Below are positions 10,191 through 18,500 of a stretch of 64,000 nucleotides of DNA, one piece after another. Numbering within the stretch: position 1 is the stretch's first letter; each line of letters begins with the position of its first letter. The notes beneath the pieces are model-generated. The model made no database searches. It was not told the DNA's origin and worked only from the letters and a program-made list of their open reading frames with translations. The position numbers were made by a program, and so were the translations under genes. Source of the stretch: Pseudobacteroides sp. (lineage in GTDB: Bacteria; Bacillota; Clostridia; Acetivibrionales; DSM-2933); contig NZ_DATCTU010000122.1 in NCBI RefSeq assembly GCF_036567765.1, positions 117,445 to 181,444 on the forward strand, in the 5' to 3' direction.

Positions 10191-10241
10191 TACAAAATCG
10201 CTTGCGATTTTACAACCATGATCATCGCGAGAAATCCTACC
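10191..10241. repeat. Dispersed short repeat, copy 2
   Basis: Same block order as 1309-1358: a perfect palindromic core AAAATCGCTTGCGATTTT, then a CA-CC block and GAGAAAT. It abuts the terminator of the membrane-regulator gene. Confidence 0.5.
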
Positions 10242-10246
10242 AGACA

Positions 10247-10290
10247 TAAAAAAACTGCAAGACCGCTGGTTTTCCAGCATTCTTGCAGTT
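10247..10290 (-). terminator. Intrinsic terminator of the membrane-bound regulator gene
   Basis: A stem of about 16 bp (AACTGCAAGA, mismatch, GCTGG) closed by a 4-nt loop, followed on the minus strand by a run of seven T. It lies 18 bp after the stop codon at 10308. Confidence 0.9.
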
Positions 10291-10307
10291 GAAACAGCTC
10301 CAAAACT

Positions 10308-12029
10308 TTATTCTATGGGCTTTAGACTGAAATTATCGAAGCTGCCACCAGCTCTATACGCATAAAGCCCTACTCTCCCCTGGGTATATACAGAATCTTC
10401 TATTTCAAAAAGCGGATTTTCCATATCGTTGACATATACACTAAATGTATTATTTATTTTCCTAACTTTTAAATGAAATTCATAATCATCAGCAATTTGT
10501 CTATCTAACCTTTTTTGACCCAGCAATACGCACTCTTCGGCAATACCTGCACTATAGTCATAGCGTTGGAACTTTATGTAATTATCATACCTCTCACTCT
10601 CCGGATTTTCCTTAAACTTGTTGATTACCAGCGTATATCCATTAAAGTTATTAGGTGAATAGTAACCCGTATTAATAGCTTGTACGTTCAATAAGAAGCC
10701 TATCCCACTGTGCAAATCGAGTTCTTGAGGTTTCAATGTACAAATCAACTCATAATCCTTTGCAAAATAGTTACTTATCAATTTTGATGATAATTTTTGA
10801 TTTAAGTCTTCAACAATATTCATTTGTTGATGGTTTTCCTCCCAATTTATTGAGCCATCAAGCCTTGTCCACAATCCACTGTCTATCCTATTGTCATCAA
10901 AGGTATCAGTCATGTTATTTTTAAGCAAACCACAATTTTTGTCATCCCATATCTTTATGTTCTTATTTAAGTTATTATTGGCTTTTTCAGAAACTCTAAT
11001 AGTAGTATTGTTTATAGTATTGTTTATATAGTTATTATTTATATAATTGTTATTAACCTCATTGTAATAAGTTATATTTACCTTTTTGGTATCATTTATT
11101 TTATTGCTCGATTGGATTTTTGTGTGGCTTTTTACAGGCTTAGGGCTGCTTAACTGCTGTTCTTCAGGCAATTTGCTTTTTTCAGGCAGTTTTTTTACTA
11201 ATCCCTCACTACCTGTTTTAATGTCATTTAAAACATCTTTGTCACCGCTAATAGGTTCTTCATTATCTTTAACTCCCGAGCTTTTTAAAATAGTTACTTC
11301 GTTTGTTAACTGTGACTCATTTGAGCTTTTTATATTCCTATGCGACTCAATTTCAGGAGCATTTATTTGCTTAAGCAACTGAAAGATAAATATGTTTAGA
11401 ACAACCACTATTACAACAGTGCTCATAAAAGTAATCTTTTTATATCCTCTTCCAACTTTGGCTATTAAACTTCCTGCTTCGGATCTTTTGTTCTTTAATA
11501 TTATTTCATTGTTATTTATCTCATCAGACGCATCATCGCCTTTTTTCCTGAGCACCATATCAAGCTTAATATGACCTGTATATTCCCCTTCTATTCCATC
11601 AATATTTAAACTGGACGAATTATTTTGTCCATAATCAACGGATTTTCCAGCATCCCTATTGGCAGATACTTCGATTCCGCTGCTGCATGACGTGGTGACA
11701 TTCAAAGCTTCCATAAGGAAATCACTAAACTCTTCTTTGCTAAAGAGAAATTCCTTCATATCTTCATTTAAAGAGGAATTAGCAATAAGGTGTTCTATTC
11801 TTTCCCTTATAATTCTGCGTTGTGCATCTGAAGACTCTTTTTGAGCAAAGCTCACTATTCTCTCTATGTCTTCATTTCTGGGAATAACCTTCCGATTCTT
11901 CCACTTATAAACAATAGATGCATCCTTTAACAAATAGACATCTGCTAAAAAATTAGTATTTTTTTTAGTTGTTTTTAGTATTATTTCGATTATGTTTTTT
12001 ATATTTAAGTTTATTGCTGCCACCTCCAT
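10308..12029 (-). CDS. Membrane-spanning helix-turn-helix protein with extracellular sugar-binding-like domain
   Basis: About 573 residues. The N-terminal 60 residues look like a HTH with the recognition segment ASIVYKWKNRKVIPRNEDIERI, as in XRE/CI-type DNA-binding domains. A low-complexity cytoplasmic region leads to one membrane helix (about residues 205-225, STVVIVVVLNIFIFQLL). An Asn-rich extracellular linker follows, then a DUF1080/LamG-like jelly-roll in the last 190 residues. Its end (GRVGLYAYRAGGSFDNFSLKP) resembles GSVGMRVYRTKTHFDNLSVKP in the secreted protein encoded next. This suggests a one-component sensor that reads an extracellular ligand and acts on DNA from the membrane. The start is uncertain. 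The ATG at 12029 has no ribosome site; GGAGG inside this frame sits eight bases before an ATA codon at 12014. Confidence 0.6.
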   Translation of the reverse strand: MEVAAINLNIKNIIEIILKTTKKNTNFLADVYLLKDASIVYKWKNRKVIPRNEDIERIVSFAQKESSDAQRRIIRERIEHLIANSSLNEDMKEFLFSKEEFSDFLMEALNVTTSCSSGIEVSANRDAGKSVDYGQNNSSSLNIDGIEGEYTGHIKLDMVLRKKGDDASDEINNNEIILKNKRSEAGSLIAKVGRGYKKITFMSTVVIVVVLNIFIFQLLKQINAPEIESHRNIKSSNESQLTNEVTILKSSGVKDNEEPISGDKDVLNDIKTGSEGLVKKLPEKSKLPEEQQLSSPKPVKSHTKIQSSNKINDTKKVNITYYNEVNNNYINNNYINNTINNTTIRVSEKANNNLNKNIKIWDDKNCGLLKNNMTDTFDDNRIDSGLWTRLDGSINWEENHQQMNIVEDLNQKLSSKLISNYFAKDYELICTLKPQELDLHSGIGFLLNVQAINTGYYSPNNFNGYTLVINKFKENPESERYDNYIKFQRYDYSAGIAEECVLLGQKRLDRQIADDYEFHLKVRKINNTFSVYVNDMENPLFEIEDSVYTQGRVGLYAYRAGGSFDNFSLKPIE

Positions 12030-12193
12030 TAGGTAGTTACTCTGATAATGTCTGTTTTCTACTTTGTTCAACAATATATTCTAAAACATTACCAAAAATA
12101 GATAAAGTTTAAAATTATTTTATATCATAAAACAATAAATTTCAACAAAGAGTGTCTCTATCCTAATAGAAGTAATTTTAATTATTATCCTAA

Positions 12194-13384
12194 TTACTCC
12201 GATGCCTTGAAGTTATATACAGGCTTTATTATGTCCACAATCTTGACGGTCTCCCTTATATTTTCCATTATTTCATCCATGGGCTTATATGCAAAAGCAC
12301 ACTCATCCAATGTGGATCTGTTGATAGTAGTTGAATAGATGCCCTCCATTGACTCTTTAAAATCCTCGAGGCTCAATACCTCCTTCGCCTTGCTTCTGCT
12401 CATAAGTCTTCCAGCTCCATGGGGTGCGGAATAATTCCAGTCTCGATTGCCCTTTCCGATGCAAACAAGGCTGCCGTCCCTCATATTTATAGGAATCAAG
12501 ACCTTTTCACCATTTTGTGCAGAAATTGCTCCCTTTCTTAGAATCATATTGTCAAGGTCTATATAGTTGTGAATAGTCGTAAACTGCTCCGCTATATCCA
12601 ACTCCATCCTTTTTACTATTTCATCTACAATAGCCTTGCGGTTTAAAACCGCAAACCTTTGGACAATTTTCATATCTGAAAGGTAATTGTCATAGCTTTT
12701 TCCCTGCACATAGGCCAGCTGCTTGCTTATAACGGATGGACCTACCTTTTCTATTTCCTTCTGAATATCCTGCTGGCGGCCTTCTTTCTTTAATCTTGCA
12801 ACTATTTCAGAAATAACTTCCTTACTTTTTACAATTTCCATATAACCAAGCTCCTGGTAATAATTTGCAACCTGTTTTCCAAGGTGTCTGCTGCCTGAAT
12901 GCACCACAAGGTAAAGGGCTCCATTATTATCTTTATTTAATTCAATAAAATGGTTACCCCCGCCTAGAGTACCAATACTAAGCTTTGCTCTGTTTACATC
13001 AACGCCTTTTTTACAAACAAGCTTACCAAGATCCAACTCATGAGAATAATCATGCTGCTTTTTTCTTATGTCAAAGCCTGCGGGAATGTATTCATGGATC
13101 ACTCTATCCAGCTTTTCCAAATCAACGGCAATATTTTTCAATTTTATGGTCTCCATGCCGCATCCTATATCAACCCCAACAAGGTTTGGCACTATCTTGT
13201 CCTTTATGGTCATCGTAGTTCCTATTGTGCAGCCTGCACCTGCGTGGGTATCCGGCATAATCCTTATGATGCTTTCCTTGGCGAACTCCTGATCACAAAG
13301 TTCCTTTATCTGTGCTACAGCTTGACTTTCTACATTGTCTGTAAAAACCTTAGCAGTATTGTACTTTCCTTTTATTTCAATCAT
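12194..13384 (-). CDS. rtcB: RtcB-type RNA ligase (3'-phosphate/5'-OH)
   Basis: About 396 residues. Joins RNA 2',3'-cyclic phosphate or 3'-phosphate ends to 5'-hydroxyl ends using GTP and Mn(II). The family metal ligands are visible: DIGCGM (Asp and Cys), GTLGGGNHFIEL and HSGSRHLG (His), and HNYI. The guanylylated histidine lies in APHGAGR. The ATG at 13384 follows GGGG by five bases; a GTG two codons upstream is the alternative. It ends 190 bp before the membrane-regulator gene and begins 36 bp after an Rnl2-like ligase gene, so the two ligases are probably one RNA-repair operon. Confidence 0.95.
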   Translation of the reverse strand: MIEIKGKYNTAKVFTDNVESQAVAQIKELCDQEFAKESIIRIMPDTHAGAGCTIGTTMTIKDKIVPNLVGVDIGCGMETIKLKNIAVDLEKLDRVIHEYIPAGFDIRKKQHDYSHELDLGKLVCKKGVDVNRAKLSIGTLGGGNHFIELNKDNNGALYLVVHSGSRHLGKQVANYYQELGYMEIVKSKEVISEIVARLKKEGRQQDIQKEIEKVGPSVISKQLAYVQGKSYDNYLSDMKIVQRFAVLNRKAIVDEIVKRMELDIAEQFTTIHNYIDLDNMILRKGAISAQNGEKVLIPINMRDGSLVCIGKGNRDWNYSAPHGAGRLMSRSKAKEVLSLEDFKESMEGIYSTTINRSTLDECAFAYKPMDEIMENIRETVKIVDIIKPVYNFKASE

Positions 13385-13420
13385 AGCCACCCCATGCTTT
13401 CTTTTTCATTGCATTAAAAT

Positions 13421-14101
13421 TTATACTTTGAAGTCCTTCTTTCTTATTTTGGCCATCCATCGCTTTACAGAAGTGGTATCCTTACCGTACCTCACAACCA
13501 TTCCTTCAGCTCCGAAGCTGTGGTTATATACTGACTTGAGGTTCAAAACAAAGTCTCTAACATTATCAACCTTCAAGTCCTCTTTATCATATTTGATTTC
13601 CGGAACAGTGTCTATACCAAGCTCACTTGCAAAGTGCTTTACAGCATCCCATGTGAAGAACTTATCTAAAACACTATCAAAGATATCGAATATAATAAAC
13701 TTTCTATCCGGAAAGTAGTTGCCGCCTTTCTGTATCTTAGCCCCGCAAAGCTCTCCAAAAATAATCACATCTTTTAGCTGCTCTATTTTATTATTACTTA
13801 TTATTTTTGCTATATTATCTCCGACTTCGAAATAAAAAGCATCTCCCCTATCGTCCCTATTGCATATATGTTCCCTTTTCTGAATATGTACAACGTTGCC
13901 ATCAACTACCCTAATTCCCATATTGGTTCCATCAATCTTTTCTGTAAATACCAGTTGATCAATGGGAATAAAGTGTAAGGCTGCGGTTTCAGGCAGTATT
14001 TCTCCGCTTGTTGCATCCCATTTCTTACCCTTTTCATCAGATGGTATAAGCTTAAAAAGCGTCTTCATCTCAGGGTATTTTATAAATAAATCATTTACCA
14101 A
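13421..14101 (-). CDS. ATP-dependent RNA ligase, Rnl2-like
   Basis: About 226 residues. A nucleotidyltransferase-superfamily ligase that seals 3'-OH/5'-phosphate RNA ends through a lysyl-AMP intermediate. Motif I is EKIDGTNMGIRV (catalytic Lys). IIFGELCG is the motif III region, EGMVVRYG is motif IV, and WMAKIRKKDF is motif V. The protein is short and seems to have only the core domain, as in minimal Rnl2-like enzymes. A TTG eight bases after GAGG (14101) is the best start; a GTG three codons upstream overlaps that site. It lies between tRNA-Tyr and rtcB on the same strand. The usual end chemistries of the two ligases are complementary. Confidence 0.85.
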   Translation of the reverse strand: MVNDLFIKYPEMKTLFKLIPSDEKGKKWDATSGEILPETAALHFIPIDQLVFTEKIDGTNMGIRVVDGNVVHIQKREHICNRDDRGDAFYFEVGDNIAKIISNNKIEQLKDVIIFGELCGAKIQKGGNYFPDRKFIIFDIFDSVLDKFFTWDAVKHFASELGIDTVPEIKYDKEDLKVDNVRDFVLNLKSVYNHSFGAEGMVVRYGKDTTSVKRWMAKIRKKDFKV

Positions 14102-14152
14102 TTTTATCACCTCATATATTCAGTTATTTAAATTAATGTATCTCAAGTTTAA

Positions 14153-14238
14153 TGGTGGGTGAAGGTGGACTCGAACCATCGATGTTTCACTGTGACGGTT
14201 TTACAGACCGCTGCCTTCGCCGCTCGGCACACTCACCC
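14153..14238 (-). tRNA. tRNA-Tyr (GTA)
   Basis: Class II tRNA with a 7-bp acceptor stem (GGGTGAG with CTTCACC), anticodon loop CTGTAAA giving anticodon GTA, a long variable arm, T-loop GGTTCGAGTCC, and an encoded 3' CCA (14153-14155). The RNA ligase gene starts 52 bp downstream on the same strand. Confidence 0.96.
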
Positions 14239-14269
14239 ATGTTATGATCTGATAAATGCAAATGCATTT

Positions 14270-14318
14270 AAATAAATAAAGAGAGCAGTTACCCTTTTGG
14301 GGGCTTAACCACTCTCTC
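14270..14318 (-). terminator. Intrinsic terminator upstream of tRNA-Tyr
   Basis: An interrupted stem on the minus strand (GAGAG, AG bulge, TG, GTTA, AG bulge, CCC, with its partner strand) followed by TTTATTTATTT. It would end a transcript coming from the 14320-14640 region, before the tRNA. Confidence 0.6.
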
Positions 14319-14640
14319 AATAAACACCATTATTAAAAACCCTTAATTTAACCTGGGTAAAACCTTTCTCAGCATTTATGCAATAGAGGATTAAGCCAAT
14401 GTATATAATAATAATTACTTGGATTATACGATTCTCTTATAGCCATATTCCTTTGTTGAAGTTTGCAGCTAATTAAATTATACACTGAAATCCTCCCTTC
14501 TCTCTCTAATTATTCATGCCTGATGCAACCTAATGTGTCAGCAACATTTCTCAAGGCACAGTGATCAATATTTTACTATAGCTAAATACTTGCTGTCAAG
14601 GTTTATTTTTCATTTTTTATCATATTTTCTATCTAAATAG
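14319..14640 (-). other. Untranslated region ending in a terminator
   Basis: No ORF with a ribosome site on either strand. On the minus strand GAGGATT and AATCCTC could pair around a 100-nt AT-rich segment, and AATGT/ACATT form a small hairpin near the upstream end. With the terminator at 14270-14318 this could be an untranslated RNA, but it matches no RNA family I recognise. I looked for T-box, 6S, tmRNA and SRP signatures and did not find them. Confidence 0.25.
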
Positions 14641-14666
14641 TATAACCTTAGCAGGTAAGAAATAAA

Positions 14667-14757
14667 AAAAGTGCTTAATCCAATGCATTTGCCTGTTGCA
14701 AGATAAATTTCTTGCCTTTAACATTTACTATACCAAATGATAGATTAATGCACTTTT
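14667..14757 (-). ncRNA. Candidate structured RNA or elaborate terminator
   Basis: On the minus strand the outer arms AAAAGTGC-A-TTAATC and GATTAAGCACTTTT pair over 14 bp with one bulge. They enclose two hairpins: CATTT/AAATG with an 8-nt loop and GCAAG/CTTGC with an 8-nt loop. The outer stem runs directly into seven T. The three-way-junction shape with a terminal T run fits a short stable RNA or the terminator of the gene at 14812. Confidence 0.4.
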
Positions 14758-14811
14758 AAAATAGTCATACGAAATGACTAAAATCTTAATAAACCATAGT
14801 TTAGTATATTA

Positions 14812-15249
14812 TTAATATGGGAAGCCTCCAAAGCCGCCGTAATAGCCTGGGTAGCCGAAATAACCGGGATAACCATAGTGGAACGGACGTCTTCTACGAA
14901 TCAAGCTGCCTATTAGCAATGCACCTATAAAATCTCTCAACACACGTCTTCCTCCACCATAAAACTGTCTTTCACCTTCTGAAGTACCTTCCTTTGTAGC
15001 GGCCTCAACATCTCCCTCTACCTTGTTATATACTTCATCAATCATAGATTCCAACTGCTTGCGGTTAGGTGTAAACATCTGTCCATAAGTGTTGGCCACC
15101 ATATCGCATGTGCTTTCTACAGCCGGTTGAATGATGTTGTATGTGGTAGGATACATTTCTTCAAGCCGCTCCTGAGGCATTGCAGCCACTTGAGCAACCT
15201 GAGCAGGCATTCCCGTCATTTGCATGTAATTGCGATCAAAATAAAGCAT
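14812..15249 (-). CDS. Spore-coat-like protein with GYPGY tail
   Basis: 145 residues from the ATG at 15249, seven bases after AGGAGG. The N-terminus is rich in Met and Gln. The middle is a helical region (PNRKQLESMIDEVYNKVEGD). A basic patch IRRRRP precedes a Gly/Tyr-rich tail with repeated GYPGYFGYPGYYGGFGG. Such tails are common in clostridial coat or exosporium proteins, and that is the only basis for the call. It stands alone and is followed by the structured element at 14667-14757. Confidence 0.5.
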   Translation of the reverse strand: MLYFDRNYMQMTGMPAQVAQVAAMPQERLEEMYPTTYNIIQPAVESTCDMVANTYGQMFTPNRKQLESMIDEVYNKVEGDVEAATKEGTSEGERQFYGGGRRVLRDFIGALLIGSLIRRRRPFHYGYPGYFGYPGYYGGFGGFPY

Positions 15250-15510
15250 ATATGATCCTCCTAAATACAAAGTAAGTTTAAAACACTCTTTACTATATAT
15301 CGTATGCTTAATAAATCCTTAAGGTGACAATAATAAAGTTATGTTAATTCTTTACATAATGATTAATCAATAAGTAAACTTTTTGAAGCAAATTTATTCA
15401 TTTTCTACCTAATATAATTTTGATTTTTAAGAAAATATAGAAAATATATTAAATCAAGATTAAGTACATGCTGAGGTGAAATATTGGACGCTGCTTGTGT
15501 TAAATATTCT

Positions 15511-18500
15511 TCATATTTTTTCCCAGTCCATGGATAGCAGTGCTTCCTGAATTTTACACAGCTCGTCTTTCAATTTGCTAAAAGTATCTTTCACAGCATC
15601 TTTTTGGCCAAGCTTACCTTGCTCCTCAATCTTTGCACACAGATTAAAAGCCTCTTTGAAGCTGAATGTTGCAACCAACCCTTTTAAATTATGGGCTTTA
15701 AATCCAATTATTTCCTCATCCTCATCTTCTATTGCACTTTCTAGATCCCCTAATATTTGAGGATAATAGGATAGAAAATTCTTTATTAATTCAATTATAA
15801 AGTCTTTATCATCCTTAAACTGTTCTTTCAGAAAATCGAAAGTAAGGTATTGATGTTCCTGAGGGATTTCAATCTGCTTTTGTCTTTCCATTATATTGAT
15901 TATGGTGTTATAGAGCTCCTCAAGTTGAATCGGTTTAGAAACATATGCATCCATCCCTTCCTCCAGGCATTTATCTTTTTCACCTTTCATAACCATAGCC
16001 GTTAATGCTATAATAGGAACATGATATTTGGTACCCTTTTCCATTATTCTTATTTGACGCGTTGCTTCAAAACCATCCATTATGGGCATATTAATATCTA
16101 CTAATAACAGATCAAATTTTCCATGTCGGTAAACGTCAAGAAGTTCTCTTCCATTATTTACAGCAGTTACATCCCATCCTCTGTTCTGGATGATTTTTAC
16201 TACAACCTTTTGATTGATTTCGTTATCTTCCGCCAATAAGATACGAAAATGGCTTTGTGAACTGAGCTGTTTTTCCTCTTTCATTTGCTCAATACCACAG
16301 TATTTAGACTTTCTACACTTTATGGTAAAATTAAATGTGCATCCCTTATCCTTTTCACTTTCCACACAAATGGTACCATCCATTAATTCAATCAGTTGTT
16401 TGGATATAGCAAGACCAAGTCCTGTTCCGCCATATTTTCTTGTGTATGAGCCATCAATCTGACTGAAGCTTTTAAAAAGTTTATCCATTTCTTCATGGGC
16501 AATACCAATTCCTGTATCAGAAACAGCGAACTTTAGTATAAAATTTCCATCATCAACCTCACTGCTCTTTATTGCAAGAGTAACACTGCCCATATTGGTA
16601 AACTTAATAGCATTACTGATAAGGTTATTAAGAATCTGCTGTAACCTATAAGGATCACCCATTACAAACTCCGGTATGTTGGATGGGAGCATGTAATTAA
16701 GCTCTAGCCCTTTTTCATTGGCAATGTGTGAGTGAAACTTTATTATATTTTCGATTAGTTGTTTAAGGCTAAAATCTATAACCTGTAGATTGAGTTTACG
16801 TGCCTCCATTTTTGAGAAGTCCAATATATCGTTTATGATTATCAAAAGCGAGTTTGCACAGTTTTTAGCAATGTTTAAGTTCTCATTCTGCTCCTCAGTC
16901 AATCTTGTAGATAAAGTAAGATCAATCATCCCAACTACGCCGTTTAACGGTGTCCTTATTTCGTGGCTCATATTTGCCAGAAACTCACTCTTGGCCTTAT
17001 TTGCTGTTTCTGCGTCTTCTTTGGCTTTTTTAAGCAACTCCAATGTTCTTCGTTCGATAGTTATATCATTTATGATAATAGCAAAGTACCCCTTCTCAGG
17101 ACTATATGCATACACGGAGCACCACTTATCCAAGTCATCCAGATAAAGCTCATCAGTTTTATAACTAATGCCTTCTAAAGCTACCATCTTAAAAACTTCT
17201 AAGAATCTATCCATGAGGATTTTGTTAAACGGAAATACTTCAATAATACTTCTGCCGATTACCATATCGGCTTCTAAATCAATAAGTTCCTCAAACACCT
17301 TATTAATCTCAATGTAAAAGCAATCTACCGGAATACCTTTCTCATTAAATTCAATCTTAAAATATCCGAAACCGCTGTTCATATTCATAAGTAAATTCTG
17401 ATATTTGGATTTACTTTCCTCAAGCTCCATTGTGGATTTTACCCTACTTGTTATATCATCAAACATGATTGCGAAATAGCCTCTTTTAGGGCTATAAATA
17501 ATAATGGAATACCACTTCATCATTTCCTCTGAATAAAGATCATCAATAGTATAATACTCTCCATTAAAAGCAACATTATAGCATTTTTCAAGCCACGTCG
17601 GATTCAAATGACTTTTATAAACCTGAGAAGCTTTTTTTCCAATTGCACTTTCTTTTTTTATACCGGTAAACCTCTCAAAAGCATCGTTTACCTCAAGCAT
17701 AATATAGTCAATGGGTTTACCATTATGATCCATTATTAATTCGTTATATGTGAAGCCATTAATCATATTACCAAATAATAACCGATAATTCTCCTGACTC
17801 TGAAGTATGGATTCCTTAGCAAGCTTCTTTTCTGTTATATCCTCATAAATAGCAGCAAAATAACCATACTCAGGACTGTATATATAAATTGAATACCATC
17901 TATTAAATATATGCGAATAATGTTCTTCCACCCTTATCGGTTTTTTGCCGCAAGCAACCCCGGCACATATACCGATCCAATCTTGTTGTAATTTTTTTAC
18001 ACCCGGTATTATTTCAGTTAACTTGTTGCCTAAGATTTTATCTCTGCTCATTCCTACTATACCTTCGTAAATGCTATTGACTTCCACAAAAATAAAGTCA
18101 AAAGGATTTCCATTTTCATCAAAAACAGCTTTATAAAAAGCAAATCCGTCCCGCATGTTCATAAGAAGAGAATAGTATTTTTCCCGACTCTCCCTTATAG
18201 TCATTTCGGCTTGTTTTTTCTCGGTGATGTCCCTTACAATGGTGAGAAACACTCTTTTGCGATTTAGTGTAATACAGCAGGAATTTACTTCTACCTGTTT
18301 TTTTTCACCACTTTTGGTATAAGTATAAGCTTCAAAAGCCGAACAGCCTTTTTCTTTTATATCTTTTTGTACTTCATCTACACTGCCGATAATATCATAC
18401 TTAATAGTATCTACCGCACCTATCTCTAATAGTTCTTGCTTTGAAAACCCCCATACATTTGAAACTGTATCATTAACTTCAATAAAGGGGCCGGGCATCC

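Noticed and set aside
10098..10280. 60-codon frame on minus between the regulator and the secreted protein gene
   Set aside because: It runs through the terminator hairpin and the dispersed repeat and has no ribosome site.
14153..14640. T-box leader before tRNA-Tyr and the ligases
   Set aside because: The conserved T-box sequence and specifier layout are not present, and a tRNA gene follows the terminator.
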